Shown: in pieces, positions 8,809 to 16,746 of the stretch
Numbering within the stretch: position 1 is the first letter of the stretch
Layout of the letters: the number at the start of each line of letters is the position of its first letter
Source: Pirellulaceae bacterium
Lineage (GTDB): Bacteria; Planctomycetota; Planctomycetia; Pirellulales; Pirellulaceae
Assembly (NCBI GenBank): GCA_020852965.1
Contig: JADYZV010000057.1
Span: 1 to 37,687, forward strand
Reading direction: 5' to 3'
DNA length: 37,687 bases
Notes under the pieces: model-generated
Databases searched by the model: none
Told to the model about the DNA's origin: nothing
Seen by the model: the letters and a program-made list of their open reading frames with translations, nothing else
Made by a program: the position numbers and the translations under genes

Positions 8809-9636
8809 ATGTTGACATGGGGACGACCCAGCGTGTGGTTGGCAATCACGCTGGGTTTAGCGTTCGTTCATTCTCTTAAGCCGTCGGCTCGATCGCAGGA
8901 TCACGCGCGCGTGTTGCTCAATGCGCCCGCTGAGACAGGAAGTATCGCCACGCCACAGTTAGTGGCTTGGCTGACCGCCATGGTTCACGACAACTTACCA
9001 CCCACCTACGAAGATGACCGCAAGTGGGGGCAGCAGAAAGAGGTCTGGGATGGTGTCAAGCTCTGGCGCGAGAATGGTCATTTCGAAACCAAACGACGAA
9101 CCAAACTTGTCAATACTGGAACCTGGACGCGCTATAGTATCGCCGTGGTCGACCCGAAACAGAACTTGCACGTCATATTCAATCGCTTAGAAACGCTTCC
9201 CGACAGTCGCATTGCGTTCGAAGTGACGGTCGAATGTCCACTCGATGTCTTTGGGCGGATGAGCCATTGGGCGCGTGGTGTGCAGATCGTGAGCATCAGC
9301 GCAAATGCGGATGCGACTTGTCGATTGACGATCGACGGAACGGTTCAATTCCAGATGAATCTTCTCAAATTGCCACCCGACATTAAGATCAAGCCTCATG
9401 TCGACCACGCGCACATTGAATTGACCAGCTACCGTGTGCGGCGTATCAGTCAAGTAGGAGGTGACTTTGCGAAAGTCTTAGGCAATAGTCTACGCGGAGT
9501 AGTTGACGAAAAGCTCGATGATATGAATTCTAAGTTGGCCGATAAGATCAATCAGCAATTTAACAAAAACAGTCACCGGCTCGCCTTTTCGACCCAAGAC
9601 TGGCTGCGCTCGAAACTCCCTATACCGGTGAATTGA
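8809..9636 (+). CDS. Secreted protein of unknown function
   Basis: This 275-residue protein starts at ATG 8809 (MLTWGRPSVWLAITLGLA), which gives a signal peptide ending near SARSQD; the same frame is open further upstream but overlaps the kinase and contains the repeat. The mature part is mostly polar with alternating hydrophobic strands, consistent with a beta-rich fold. The C-terminal third has a possible amphipathic helix (VVDEKLDDMNSKLADKINQQ). I do not recognise the family; a lipid-binding barrel is possible but unsupported. It is followed after 3 nt by the phosphopantetheinyl transferase, so the two are probably cotranscribed. Confidence 0.8.
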   Translation: MLTWGRPSVWLAITLGLAFVHSLKPSARSQDHARVLLNAPAETGSIATPQLVAWLTAMVHDNLPPTYEDDRKWGQQKEVWDGVKLWRENGHFETKRRTKLVNTGTWTRYSIAVVDPKQNLHVIFNRLETLPDSRIAFEVTVECPLDVFGRMSHWARGVQIVSISANADATCRLTIDGTVQFQMNLLKLPPDIKIKPHVDHAHIELTSYRVRRISQVGGDFAKVLGNSLRGVVDEKLDDMNSKLADKINQQFNKNSHRLAFSTQDWLRSKLPIPVN

Positions 9637-9639
9637 GTT

Positions 9640-10422
9640 ATGAACTCGAGCCTGTCGTATGACTTGTCGAGCAAGCGTGAAGCACAATTATTTGCTTTTT
9701 CGCTAGCCGCCTCTGAGCCGCAGTTGGCCGAAGCTGAGCGCGTGCTGAATGCGGAAGAACTAGCGCGTGCGAATCGATTTGTCCATGCGGATGTGCGCCG
9801 TCGATTCATTGTCTGCCGAAGTAGACTGAGGCACTTGTTGGCGCGTGAGTTGGGAATCTCAGCCGCGCAGGTAGAATTTCGCTACGAACAATGGGGCAAA
9901 CCACAATTGCGACAATCGGTTGCGGCGGATCTGCAATTTAATGTCAGCCACTCCGGCGACTGGGGCCTCATCGTGCTGGCTCGTGTAGCGGTAGGCGTTG
10001 ATTTGGAATTACTCAACGATCGCTTTGAGTATCGCGGCATCGCTACACAAATACTATCATCTCGCGAACGCACAGCTTGGGAGAGGTTACCGCCAGCGGT
10101 TCAGGCAAACGAGACATTGCGGCTGTGGGTTTGCAAAGAAGCATTGCTCAAAGCCATGGGGCTGGGGATTGCTGAAGGACTGCAACAGGTCAGCTTTCCC
10201 ATCCCCTTACCCAGTCACGGCGAAGCGTTTTCCCCTGAGTCGATCAGCGGTGTCCTGCAGATGCGCTTAGAAGATGATGGCACGTGCGCACGCAATCATT
10301 GGATCGATAGTCGCGCATGGCGTCTGCAGTTGCTCGACATGCTTCCCAATTGTCACATGGCCGTTTGTTTGCCCGCCGGCGTGCAACTGGTTTACCCGAA
10401 CCTCAACTTCCCACCAATCTAG
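9640..10422 (+). CDS. 4'-phosphopantetheinyl transferase, Sfp family
   Basis: This 260-residue enzyme moves the phosphopantetheine arm of coenzyme A onto a serine of carrier proteins. Length and motifs fit the two-lobed Sfp/Gsp class: a central NVSHSGDWGL, GVDLE with metal ligands Asp121 and Glu123, and WVCKEALLKAMG with Trp163, Lys166, Glu167 and Lys171. The start ATG at 9640 is 3 nt after the stop of the secreted protein. No polyketide, peptide-synthetase or fatty-acid gene is in the window, so the carrier protein it serves cannot be told from context. It may be the general transferase of the cell or serve a biosynthetic cluster elsewhere. Confidence 0.92.
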   Translation: MNSSLSYDLSSKREAQLFAFSLAASEPQLAEAERVLNAEELARANRFVHADVRRRFIVCRSRLRHLLARELGISAAQVEFRYEQWGKPQLRQSVAADLQFNVSHSGDWGLIVLARVAVGVDLELLNDRFEYRGIATQILSSRERTAWERLPPAVQANETLRLWVCKEALLKAMGLGIAEGLQQVSFPIPLPSHGEAFSPESISGVLQMRLEDDGTCARNHWIDSRAWRLQLLDMLPNCHMAVCLPAGVQLVYPNLNFPPI

Positions 10423-10447
10423 TGCTCTGTTACAGCTTAATTTTAGG

Positions 10448-10514
10448 GTAGTGGACGAGGTTACGAGTCCATTTGAATCGTCAACAGTTTAGAACTCGTA
10501 ATTTCGTCCACTAC
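10448..10514. repeat. Family A palindromic repeat, full copy
   Basis: The left arm 10448-10468 (GTAGTGGACGAGGTTACGAG, then T) and the right arm 10494-10514 are inverted complements matching at 19 of 21 positions, around a 25-nt loop. Weaker pairing (TTTTAG with CTAAAA) extends the stem outward. It lies between convergent genes, where it could act as a bidirectional terminator. Confidence 0.85.
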
Positions 10515-10590
10515 GACCAACTCTAAAACCAGAAATGGTTGAAGCACTAGATAGCTACCGTCGTTGGACGGTAGGCCGCAGCTAGGTCTA

Positions 10591-11595
10591 TCAATTATTC
10601 GATGGAGTTTCACGCGAGGATTGTAGCATCGCATTGAGCGCGAAGCTGAGTTTTCGCAGCTCTTCAGCTTGATAGCTTGGCTTTGCCGCCAAAGCGCGAG
10701 CTTCAGGCGTCCAGGGAATTGGTTTTCCGGGCGGCAAGTCTTCAATGGCAAAGGCTCGTTCATTGGGAATGCCAATGAGATTGAACTCCTTGCCATCAAC
10801 ATGGATGGCGCGGTCTTCTTGCAAACCCGCCGGTGCCCAACGCGGAGGCTCGTTCTGATCGACGACTGGATTGCCCGCTTGGTCGTGGTCGATCAGCCAT
10901 ACCAGCGCAGCGTTGCGTCCGGTGGTTGGTTCCACCCAGATAAAATGCCGCATGACGAATTCATGATGCTCATTATCGCGTAGTACAACGGCGGGTGTGT
11001 CGACGATCATTAGTGTCGAAGTGCGGGCTGTAATCGTGGCCGTTGCCAACTTCTTCTCATTCTCGGCGAGCAGCATTCGTGAAAACAGTCCAAGCTTAAC
11101 TCCTACTTTGTCGGCATCTGCCACCGTCACCGCTCGCATTTCTCCGCCGACCTGCGTACTGTAACCAACGCCAATATCAACCAAGCGGAAACGAGGCTCG
11201 CCAGCGACTGGGTCTTGGAATTCCTCGACCGACGCCAGAATCGTCAGTACGAAATCGGAAACGGAATTGCGAATGGCAGAGGATAGCGATCCGACATCTC
11301 CACTAGCGATCCGCGGCCGAGCCAGCAACACCACTCGATTCCATCGACCGGCGTCTTTGCCAGCGGCTGCGTCCGTCGATACCAGCGTACCCGCCTCGAT
11401 ACGTGGCAGCTCACGCGCACGTCCAACCAGTTCCTGCGCATGTCCGACTGCGGCATGCGGGAAAAGGAGTAAGGCACCAATCAGCCAATGGGCAGTCACG
11501 ATCACGGCCGTTCGCTTCAGGATCGTGGGGGCGAATGCCTGTTCGCCAAGAAGACAAGGCCGGACATCTTCACTATTGAGCGATGGGCGTTTCAT
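10591..11595 (-). CDS. Exported or membrane-anchored protein of unknown function
   Basis: This protein has 334 residues with the start at 11595 (MKRPSLNSEDVRPCLLG). That ATG has GGAAGAG upstream and is preferred over an in-frame start at 11679, which would overlap the divergent ABC gene. A hydrophobic stretch at about residues 28-52 (TAVIVTAHWLIGALLLF) with a following AVGHA site suggests a late signal peptide or anchor. The rest is soluble, with no catalytic motif I recognise. It is read divergently from the ABC ATPase with 86 nt between start codons. No family assignment is made. Confidence 0.75.
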   Translation of the reverse strand: MKRPSLNSEDVRPCLLGEQAFAPTILKRTAVIVTAHWLIGALLLFPHAAVGHAQELVGRARELPRIEAGTLVSTDAAAGKDAGRWNRVVLLARPRIASGDVGSLSSAIRNSVSDFVLTILASVEEFQDPVAGEPRFRLVDIGVGYSTQVGGEMRAVTVADADKVGVKLGLFSRMLLAENEKKLATATITARTSTLMIVDTPAVVLRDNEHHEFVMRHFIWVEPTTGRNAALVWLIDHDQAGNPVVDQNEPPRWAPAGLQEDRAIHVDGKEFNLIGIPNERAFAIEDLPPGKPIPWTPEARALAAKPSYQAEELRKLSFALNAMLQSSRETPSNN

Positions 11596-11681
11596 TGCTA
11601 TTTCAACTCTTCCGTGTTCATGGCTCGAGCGTGTATGATGAGCCTCCATTGATCGATAACCACCTAAGTTTAGAGCCATGT

Positions 11682-12404
11682 ATGCCTAAATCAAGTCCGA
11701 ACACGAAACCAGCGACATCGGTCCCGGCCAAAATGCCATTGATCACGCTGCAAAATGTGGGAAAAACCTACCTCGATGGAAATGTAGCAGCGCTTCGCGA
11801 CGTGTCGTTGAAAATCGAGGAACGGGAATTCTTGTCCATCATGGGACCTAGCGGGTGCGGCAAGTCGACTCTGCTGCACCTACTTGGGGGGCTCGATCGG
11901 CCTACCCAGGGCCGAGTACTCTATCGCGATCGAATGCTCGGTGACGGCATCGAGCTCGATCGCTTTCGCGCCGAGTCGATTGGATTCGTGTTTCAATCGT
12001 TCTATTTGCTACCGAATTTGACTTCGATCGAGAACGTGCAAATCCCCATGTTCGAAGGGAAGCTGAGTCTAGCGGATCGTGTGACTCGCGCTCGAGAGTT
12101 ATTGGATATAGTCGGACTTTCCGAACGCATTCATCACTTGCCCCATCAGCTTTCGATTGGCCAGCGACAGCGGGTAGCTGTTGCCCGCGCTCTAGCCAAC
12201 AATCCCTGTTTGGTTCTTGCCGACGAACCGACTGGAAGTCTCGATAGCCGCAGTGGAAGCGACTTGCTCGACTTGCTGACACAGCTCAACGAAACGCAAG
12301 GGACAACACTGGTCATCGTCACACACGATCCGCTCATTGCCCAGCGCGGACGACGGCTTATTCGGCTGCTCGACGGACGTGTACTCGAAGACTCTGCGCA
12401 ATAG
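11682..12404 (+). CDS. ABC transporter ATP-binding protein, LolD/MacB type
   Basis: This 240-residue ATPase has Walker A GPSGCGKST (from Gly55, Lys61), Q-loop VFQSFYLLPNLT, signature LSIGQRQRVAVARAL, Walker B LVLADEPTGSLD (Asp181, Glu182) and the H-loop VTHD. The order and the TGSLD motif fit the group that powers lipoprotein release (LolD), MacB-type efflux or FtsE-like systems. The signature reads LSIGQ where LSGGQ is usual, a tolerated change in this group. I use ATG 11682; the frame extends upstream but overlaps the divergent gene. No permease gene is adjacent, so it is an orphan ATPase whose partner lies elsewhere, and its substrate cannot be inferred. Its stop is 4 nt from the stop of the convergent GNAT gene. 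Confidence 0.93.
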   Translation: MPKSSPNTKPATSVPAKMPLITLQNVGKTYLDGNVAALRDVSLKIEEREFLSIMGPSGCGKSTLLHLLGGLDRPTQGRVLYRDRMLGDGIELDRFRAESIGFVFQSFYLLPNLTSIENVQIPMFEGKLSLADRVTRARELLDIVGLSERIHHLPHQLSIGQRQRVAVARALANNPCLVLADEPTGSLDSRSGSDLLDLLTQLNETQGTTLVIVTHDPLIAQRGRRLIRLLDGRVLEDSAQ

Positions 12405-12408
12405 CTAA

Positions 12409-12921
12409 CTATGCGGCACCGGCCGAAGTCGTGTCGATTACGTAGATCAATTTTTCAATTCCGTCAGCTGGCTTGCCTAGCGACCCCGCTGCTTTTGGGA
12501 GAAGCGTGAAACCACATTTTTCCAAGACCCGAATCGATGCGCTATTGTGTTCCGCGACGTGTGCGTGAAGTGGTCGATCGGAAACAAGGCGTAGGAACAT
12601 GGAAAGCATTTGAGTCGCGACGCCTTTACCCCAATGTTCTTTCGCGATCCAGTAACCAACTCGACGTTGACCATTCTTCGTCCAGCAACCGACATTACCA
12701 GCAACACACCTGTTGACGACGACTGTCATCGCCACGACGGTCTCATTGCCTAAGATCTTTGTCCAATGAGCCATAAAAGCGTCGCGATCTGGGGCTGGGA
12801 AGCCAGCCATTTCACTCACTTCCATATCCCGCTGATAATCGAAGAGTATAGGAAGGTCACTTTCCGCCACGGGGCGAAGCTCAATTGCGTTCGCTCGCGA
12901 GGGGTTGACGCGTTGTGTCAT
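12409..12921 (-). CDS. GNAT-family N-acetyltransferase, RimJ/RimL-like
   Basis: This protein of 170 residues starts at 12921 (MTQRVNPSRANAIELRP). It transfers acetyl from acetyl-CoA to an amine. The acetyl-CoA loop is visible as HWGKGVATQML, preceded by RRVGYWIAKE, and the C-terminal motif B region is HNSASIRVLEKCGF, all typical of the RimJ/RimL branch. That branch acetylates N-termini of ribosomal proteins, small molecules or antibiotics; the substrate here is unknown. It converges on the ABC ATPase with almost no intergenic space. Confidence 0.9.
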   Translation of the reverse strand: MTQRVNPSRANAIELRPVAESDLPILFDYQRDMEVSEMAGFPAPDRDAFMAHWTKILGNETVVAMTVVVNRCVAGNVGCWTKNGQRRVGYWIAKEHWGKGVATQMLSMFLRLVSDRPLHAHVAEHNSASIRVLEKCGFTLLPKAAGSLGKPADGIEKLIYVIDTTSAGAA

Positions 12922-13058
12922 ATGCTCACTCGATGGGACAAAGATTCCGAACGCTACGCGTCACTCGGTACGCGCGAAAGGTTGTCAAAATACATCCTGC
13001 TGTTGGGATTAATGTCGCGATTCACACGGCACTGACGAGTGGTTCTAGCTTGGTCTTG

Positions 13059-13343
13059 TTATAGCACAAAACTCAGTTGCAATCGCACTGGTACGCCCGC
13101 GCACTTGAAGGCCAACGATTCACCGATCGAGCGCTCGTACCCATCGTCCACGAATTCAGAACGCTCTGCGTCGGATGACGGCGTCGAATCAACGGACTCA
13201 ACCAACACTGGCCGGACAAGCCAGCTATGCAATATTTCGTACAATAATGCAAGCAAAAGTAACACCGAGTATGCTGACGCCCACGGCCCCCAATGATGGT
13301 CCGAAGTCTTGCTCAGGTAAATCGGGATTGAAGGTGAAAGCAT
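13059..13343 (-). CDS. Possible small membrane protein, uncertain
   Basis: This is a 94-residue frame starting at ATG 13343 (MLSPSIPIYLSKTSD). It has one strong hydrophobic segment (YSVLLLLALLYEILHSWL) followed by an acidic polar tail. No ribosome binding site is visible and I recognise no family. It would run divergently from moxR. The hydrophobic run makes it more plausible than the other frames in this gap, but it could be spurious. Confidence 0.3.
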   Translation of the reverse strand: MLSPSIPIYLSKTSDHHWGPWASAYSVLLLLALLYEILHSWLVRPVLVESVDSTPSSDAERSEFVDDGYERSIGESLAFKCAGVPVRLQLSFVL

Positions 13344-13496
13344 CCGAGCCGATACTATTCGGCCGGCAGTGCCTGAGCAACGCAATGGCGGCCGTGGACG
13401 GATGTGGCTGTATCAGTTCGGCGTTGAAAGTCGACTTGGTAGAGCGGTACCATTACAGGCTTGAACCAGGCGATACCTTATTCGGGCAAACTTTAC

Positions 13497-13535
13497 CTTG
13501 GGGCATTTTGCCCTACCGGGAATTTCATCCCCAAG
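13497..13535. promoter_or_regulatory. Hairpin in the moxR upstream region
   Basis: CTTGGGG at 13497-13503 pairs perfectly with CCCCAAG at 13529-13535. An alternative inner hairpin (GGGCA TTT TGCCC, 13501-13513) shares bases with the outer stem, so the two are mutually exclusive. It lies about 160 nt before moxR. A role in leader control is only a possibility. Confidence 0.3.
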
Positions 13536-13694
13536 TAAGGCAACTCTGTTTTCAAATTGCCTGTGATTTACTTGGTTATCGCTCAACTTCCGCGACTGGC
13601 ACGGATTCTGCACAGCCGATCTAACATCATCAACGTGCCACACTTCGCAAACTCCATTTTCACAAGCTTCAACCGTCTTGAAAGGGCAACGCCG

Positions 13695-14702
13695 ATGCTC
13701 ACGCAGGCACCACTCAAAGAACAAATCAACGAGCTAACCCAGCAGATCAAGTTGCACAATGTTCCGTTCCAGCGAATCGTCGAGCAAGTCAACCATGTAT
13801 TGGTCGGCCAGGAACGGCTGGTGCATCGCATGTTAATTGGCCTGCTGGCCAATGGGCACTTGTTGATCGAAGGCGTGCCGGGCCTAGCGAAGACGACTGC
13901 TGTGGCGAGCTTGGCCAAAGCGATTAACACAGGTTTTCAACGCTTGCAGTTCACTCCGGATTTACTTCCCGCCGACCTCATCGGGACACAGGTCTATCGT
14001 CCTCAGGATCAAACCTTTGTGGTTCAGAAAGGACCCATCTTCTCCAACCTGATACTTGCAGACGAAATCAACCGCGCGCCAGCCAAGGTGCAGAGCGCTC
14101 TGTTGGAAGCGATGCAGGAGCGGCAAGTCACGATTGGCATGGAAACGTTTCCGCTCGGCAACCCCTTCTTAGTTCTGGCTACGCAGAATCCGGTTGAGCA
14201 GGAAGGGACATACCAATTGCCCGAAGCGCAAACCGACCGCTTCATGCTCAAGGTAGTGGTGGACTATCCGAATCGGGATGAAGAACTGAGGATTCTGCAG
14301 CGGATGAGTAAGACTTCGCCAAAGTTCGAGATCCAAGCCGTGACGACGCCGGCGGAGATACTTGCAGCTCGCGAGCTGGTGGACGATGTCTATGTCGACG
14401 CCAAGGTACAGAACTATATTGTTGACTTGGTGATGGCCACTCGTCAGCCTGAGGCCTATGGATTGAACTTGGGCGAATTGATTCAATTTGGCGGCTCGCC
14501 ACGCGCGACAATCAACTTGACCCTAGCAGCCAAGGCCAATGCGTTTCTGGCGGGACGCGGCTATGTGACGCCTGCTGACGTAAAAGAGATCGCGATGGAC
14601 GTACTGCGCCACCGAGTGATGATTACCTATGAAGCTGAGGCCGAAGATCGCACCAGCGAATCGATCGTAAGTGAGATTCTAAAACATGTCCCAACACCGT
14701 GA
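13695..14702 (+). CDS. moxR: MoxR-family AAA+ ATPase
   Basis: This 335-residue AAA+ ATPase belongs to the MoxR group, chaperone-like proteins that act with VWA-domain partners. Walker A is [10 protein letters not shown], Walker [12 protein letters not shown], then [16 protein letters not shown] and the sensor-1 segment [23 protein letters not shown], which is diagnostic for MoxR. The length is normal. I take ATG 13695 ([14 protein letters not shown]) as start, after a weak AAAGGG; the frame is open further upstream but the extension is not MoxR-like. It is first in a seven-gene set: moxR, DUF58, a short Bat-like protein, batA, batB, batC and batDE. A 143-nt gap before the DUF58 gene has no hairpin that I would call a terminator. 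Confidence 0.95.
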   Translation: MLTQAPLKEQINELTQQIKLHNVPFQRIVEQVNHVLVGQERLVHRMLIGLLANGHLLIEGVPGLAKTTAVASLAKAINTGFQRLQFTPDLLPADLIGTQVYRPQDQTFVVQKGPIFSNLILADEINRAPAKVQSALLEAMQERQVTIGMETFPLGNPFLVLATQNPVEQEGTYQLPEAQTDRFMLKVVVDYPNRDEELRILQRMSKTSPKFEIQAVTTPAEILAARELVDDVYVDAKVQNYIVDLVMATRQPEAYGLNLGELIQFGGSPRATINLTLAAKANAFLAGRGYVTPADVKEIAMDVLRHRVMITYEAEAEDRTSESIVSEILKHVPTP

Positions 14703-14845
14703 TTTTACAGTGCCCCTTTGGGTGCGGTGCCAAGTCGCAAGCATGTCGGAGCACAGCCCTATTAGCTCTTGCATTTCCCACGATGTAAAGGCGGCTAGAG
14801 CCTGGACTCCAGCGCTAGGTGACGCGGTCCAAAGTAAGGAGCGAA

Positions 14846-15724
14846 ATGATGATTCCACGCGAAGTACTTAAGAAGATCAGACGCATTCAAATTCGCACAT
14901 CCCACAAGGTGGACGAGCTGCTGGCTGGCACTTGGCACTCGGCCTTTAAGGGCCGTGGTATCGAATTCGAGGAGGTGCGACCCTATCAGATTGGTGACGA
15001 TGTCCGCGCGATCGATTGGAACGTTACGGCTCGTAGCGATCAGCCATTCGTGAAGTTGTTCCGCGAAGAACGTGAGCTGGCGGTCCAACTGTTGGTCGAT
15101 CTTAGTGGTTCCCAAAGTTTAGGGACGACCACGCAGACCAAACGCGAACTGGTCGCCGAACTGGGGGCCATACTCGCCCTGTCGGCCATCAAGAACAACG
15201 ACAAGGTCGGCTTGACATTATTCACCGACCAGATTGAGAAGAGCTTGCCTCCGCGTAAGGGCTCGCGCCACGTACTGCGATTGATCCGCGATTTGCTTTA
15301 TTGCCAACCCATCGGTACAGGTACCAACGTGCGCGGCGCTCTGGAGCATCTCAATCGCACGGCCAAGCGTCGAACCGTTGTATTTATCATCAGCGACTTT
15401 CAGGATAGTGACTATGAGCCAACATTGAAAGTGGCTAGACGCAAGCACGATGTCATTCCGATCGTCGTATCGGACCCACGCGAATCGGAAATGCCCAATG
15501 TCGGGTTAATTCGCTTGCAAGACGCTGAGACAGGCGAAGTCATCGCATTGGATACGGCCAGCCGCAAGAATCGTGAAATGTATCATCGTTTGTTTCGGCG
15601 ACAGCGTGAGGTTCGAGATAGCATGTTCCGACGCTGCCGCCTGCGGCCCATTCATTTGGAAACCGGCGGTGATCTCGTTGAGCCACTATTGAAGTACTTT
15701 CATCAACGGGAGAGCCGAGCATGA
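14846..15724 (+). CDS. DUF58 domain protein of the MoxR/Bat operon
   Basis: This protein of about 292 residues has the DUF58 hallmark RPYQIGDDVRAIDWNVTAR at about residues 46-64, followed by a VWA-like core with LVDLSGSQSLG (a MIDAS-type DxSxS) and VFIISDFQDSDYEP. DUF58 proteins are regular partners of MoxR ATPases. Two adjacent ATGs (14846, 14849) follow AAGGAG at 14836-14841; the second has the better 7-nt spacing. No membrane segment is seen, so it is probably cytoplasmic. The stop overlaps the next start as ATGA, which indicates coupled translation. Confidence 0.93.
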   Translation: MMIPREVLKKIRRIQIRTSHKVDELLAGTWHSAFKGRGIEFEEVRPYQIGDDVRAIDWNVTARSDQPFVKLFREERELAVQLLVDLSGSQSLGTTTQTKRELVAELGAILALSAIKNNDKVGLTLFTDQIEKSLPPRKGSRHVLRLIRDLLYCQPIGTGTNVRGALEHLNRTAKRRTVVFIISDFQDSDYEPTLKVARRKHDVIPIVVSDPRESEMPNVGLIRLQDAETGEVIALDTASRKNREMYHRLFRRQREVRDSMFRRCRLRPIHLETGGDLVEPLLKYFHQRESRA

Positions 15725-16746
15725 GCGATTCGATAAGGATAGCGTGGCTCGGTGGTCCTCACCGATTGCTGAGTTTACTGTTATCGGCAATGCGCGGGGG
15801 AGTGCCAATAGTACTGGTCACGGCGGGGACCGCCGTGCTACTTTTGAGTCAAGTTGCCGCAGGGCAGGCAACGATCGAGGTATCCACTTCAGCGACGAAA
15901 GTTCAAGTCGCTGAGCCGTTTACGGTGGAGTGGACCGTCAGCGCATCGGCAGATGCCAAGGTAGCCTTCCCCACCATCGCAAAGCAGTTTGGTGAGTTCG
16001 ATGTGGACGATTCGACGGACCTTTTCGACATTCCCAGTGCCGACTCGGCGAATGCTCGGACCTGGACTCGGCGACTAACGCTGGAAAGCATCGTCACCGG
16101 AGAATTAACCATTCCCGAATTGGAAGTTCAGGTGACCGACAAGTCGGGCCAACAAGTCCTAAAATCCAACCCACTCACCATCAACGTCACCAGCGTATTG
16201 GAAGAGCGTGGCGATCCGACCAAATTCCGCGACATACAATCGGTGGTGGATGTGGACCTACCCAAGAGCCGCTCCAACGCTTGGTTCTGGTGGACCGTTG
16301 GAGGCGTTACGGGGCTAAGTTTGCTAGCTATCATGGCCGTAGCCGTCTTGCATCGACCACGTTGGGTAACCCCCAAAGCTTGGGCATTTGAGGAGTTGGG
16401 CGAGTTGGAAACAGCGGTCGAGACGTCGAGTGATAGCAGCGAATCGGCTGCATTGAAGTTGTCCGATATCCTGCGTACTTACCTACTGCTAGAGTTCGGA
16501 ATTGAAGACTCCGGCTACACGCCGGATGAGCTGTTGCTGGCCATCGATTCTATCAACTCGATCGGGTCAGAAGCCAGCGATCGACTAGGAGAATTGTTCA
16601 GCCTGGCGGACCAAGCCAAATTTGCTGGTTTGTCGATTTCTCCATTGGAATTTGAAAGCGCCATGTCCGATGCTCGTAAGCTGGTCGCACAGATTGCGGA
16701 AATCAATGAAACACGTAGCCGACGTCCCCGGACTTTGGAGGCATAG
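15721..16746 (+). CDS. Bat-operon membrane protein with BatD-like extracytoplasmic domain
   Basis: This 341-residue protein lies between the DUF58 and batA genes. The N-terminus has a hydrophobic signal segment (about 30-48) ending near VAAGQA. A periplasmic beta-sandwich-like domain follows (about 50-180; VQVAEPFTVEWTVSA and LTIPELEVQVTDKSG resemble BatD segments). There is one transmembrane helix (WFWWTVGGVTGLSLLAIMAV, about 182-205) and a cytoplasmic helical domain with LSDILRTYLLLEFGI. It looks like a short relative of BatD. The start overlaps the DUF58 stop by ATGA; a second in-frame ATG at 15790 would give a tighter signal peptide. The first 40 codons contain two family B repeat copies, one of which encodes part of the hydrophobic core. 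Confidence 0.8.
   Translation: MSDSIRIAWLGGPHRLLSLLLSAMRGGVPIVLVTAGTAVLLLSQVAAGQATIEVSTSATKVQVAEPFTVEWTVSASADAKVAFPTIAKQFGEFDVDDSTDLFDIPSADSANARTWTRRLTLESIVTGELTIPELEVQVTDKSGQQVLKSNPLTINVTSVLEERGDPTKFRDIQSVVDVDLPKSRSNAWFWWTVGGVTGLSLLAIMAVAVLHRPRWVTPKAWAFEELGELETAVETSSDSSESAALKLSDILRTYLLLEFGIEDSGYTPDELLLAIDSINSIGSEASDRLGELFSLADQAKFAGLSISPLEFESAMSDARKLVAQIAEINETRSRRPRTLEA
15820..15841 (+). repeat. Family B inverted repeat inside a coding region
   Basis: ACGGCGGGGACCGCCGTGCT and the following AC form a 7-bp-stem hairpin identical in plan to the intergenic copies. In the Bat-like gene it is read in frame as TAGTAVLL within the signal segment. A second, diverged copy (GCTCGGTGGTCCTCACCGA) lies at 15747-15765 in the same gene. 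Confidence 0.75.

Larger units (their letters stand above)
12922..13694. other. Long intergenic region before the moxR-bat operon
   Basis: About 770 nt separate the GNAT start from moxR. It holds one weak minus-strand reading frame (13059-13343) and a hairpin (13497-13535). Other open frames here have no recognisable domain, no ribosome binding site and unlikely composition. The operon promoter is presumably in this region, but I could not pick out a clear -35/-10 pair. Confidence 0.5.

Noticed and set aside
13175-13624. Plus-strand frame of about 150 codons before moxR
   Set aside because: No domain or ribosome binding site, and it overlaps the hairpin at 13497-13535; composition looks non-coding.
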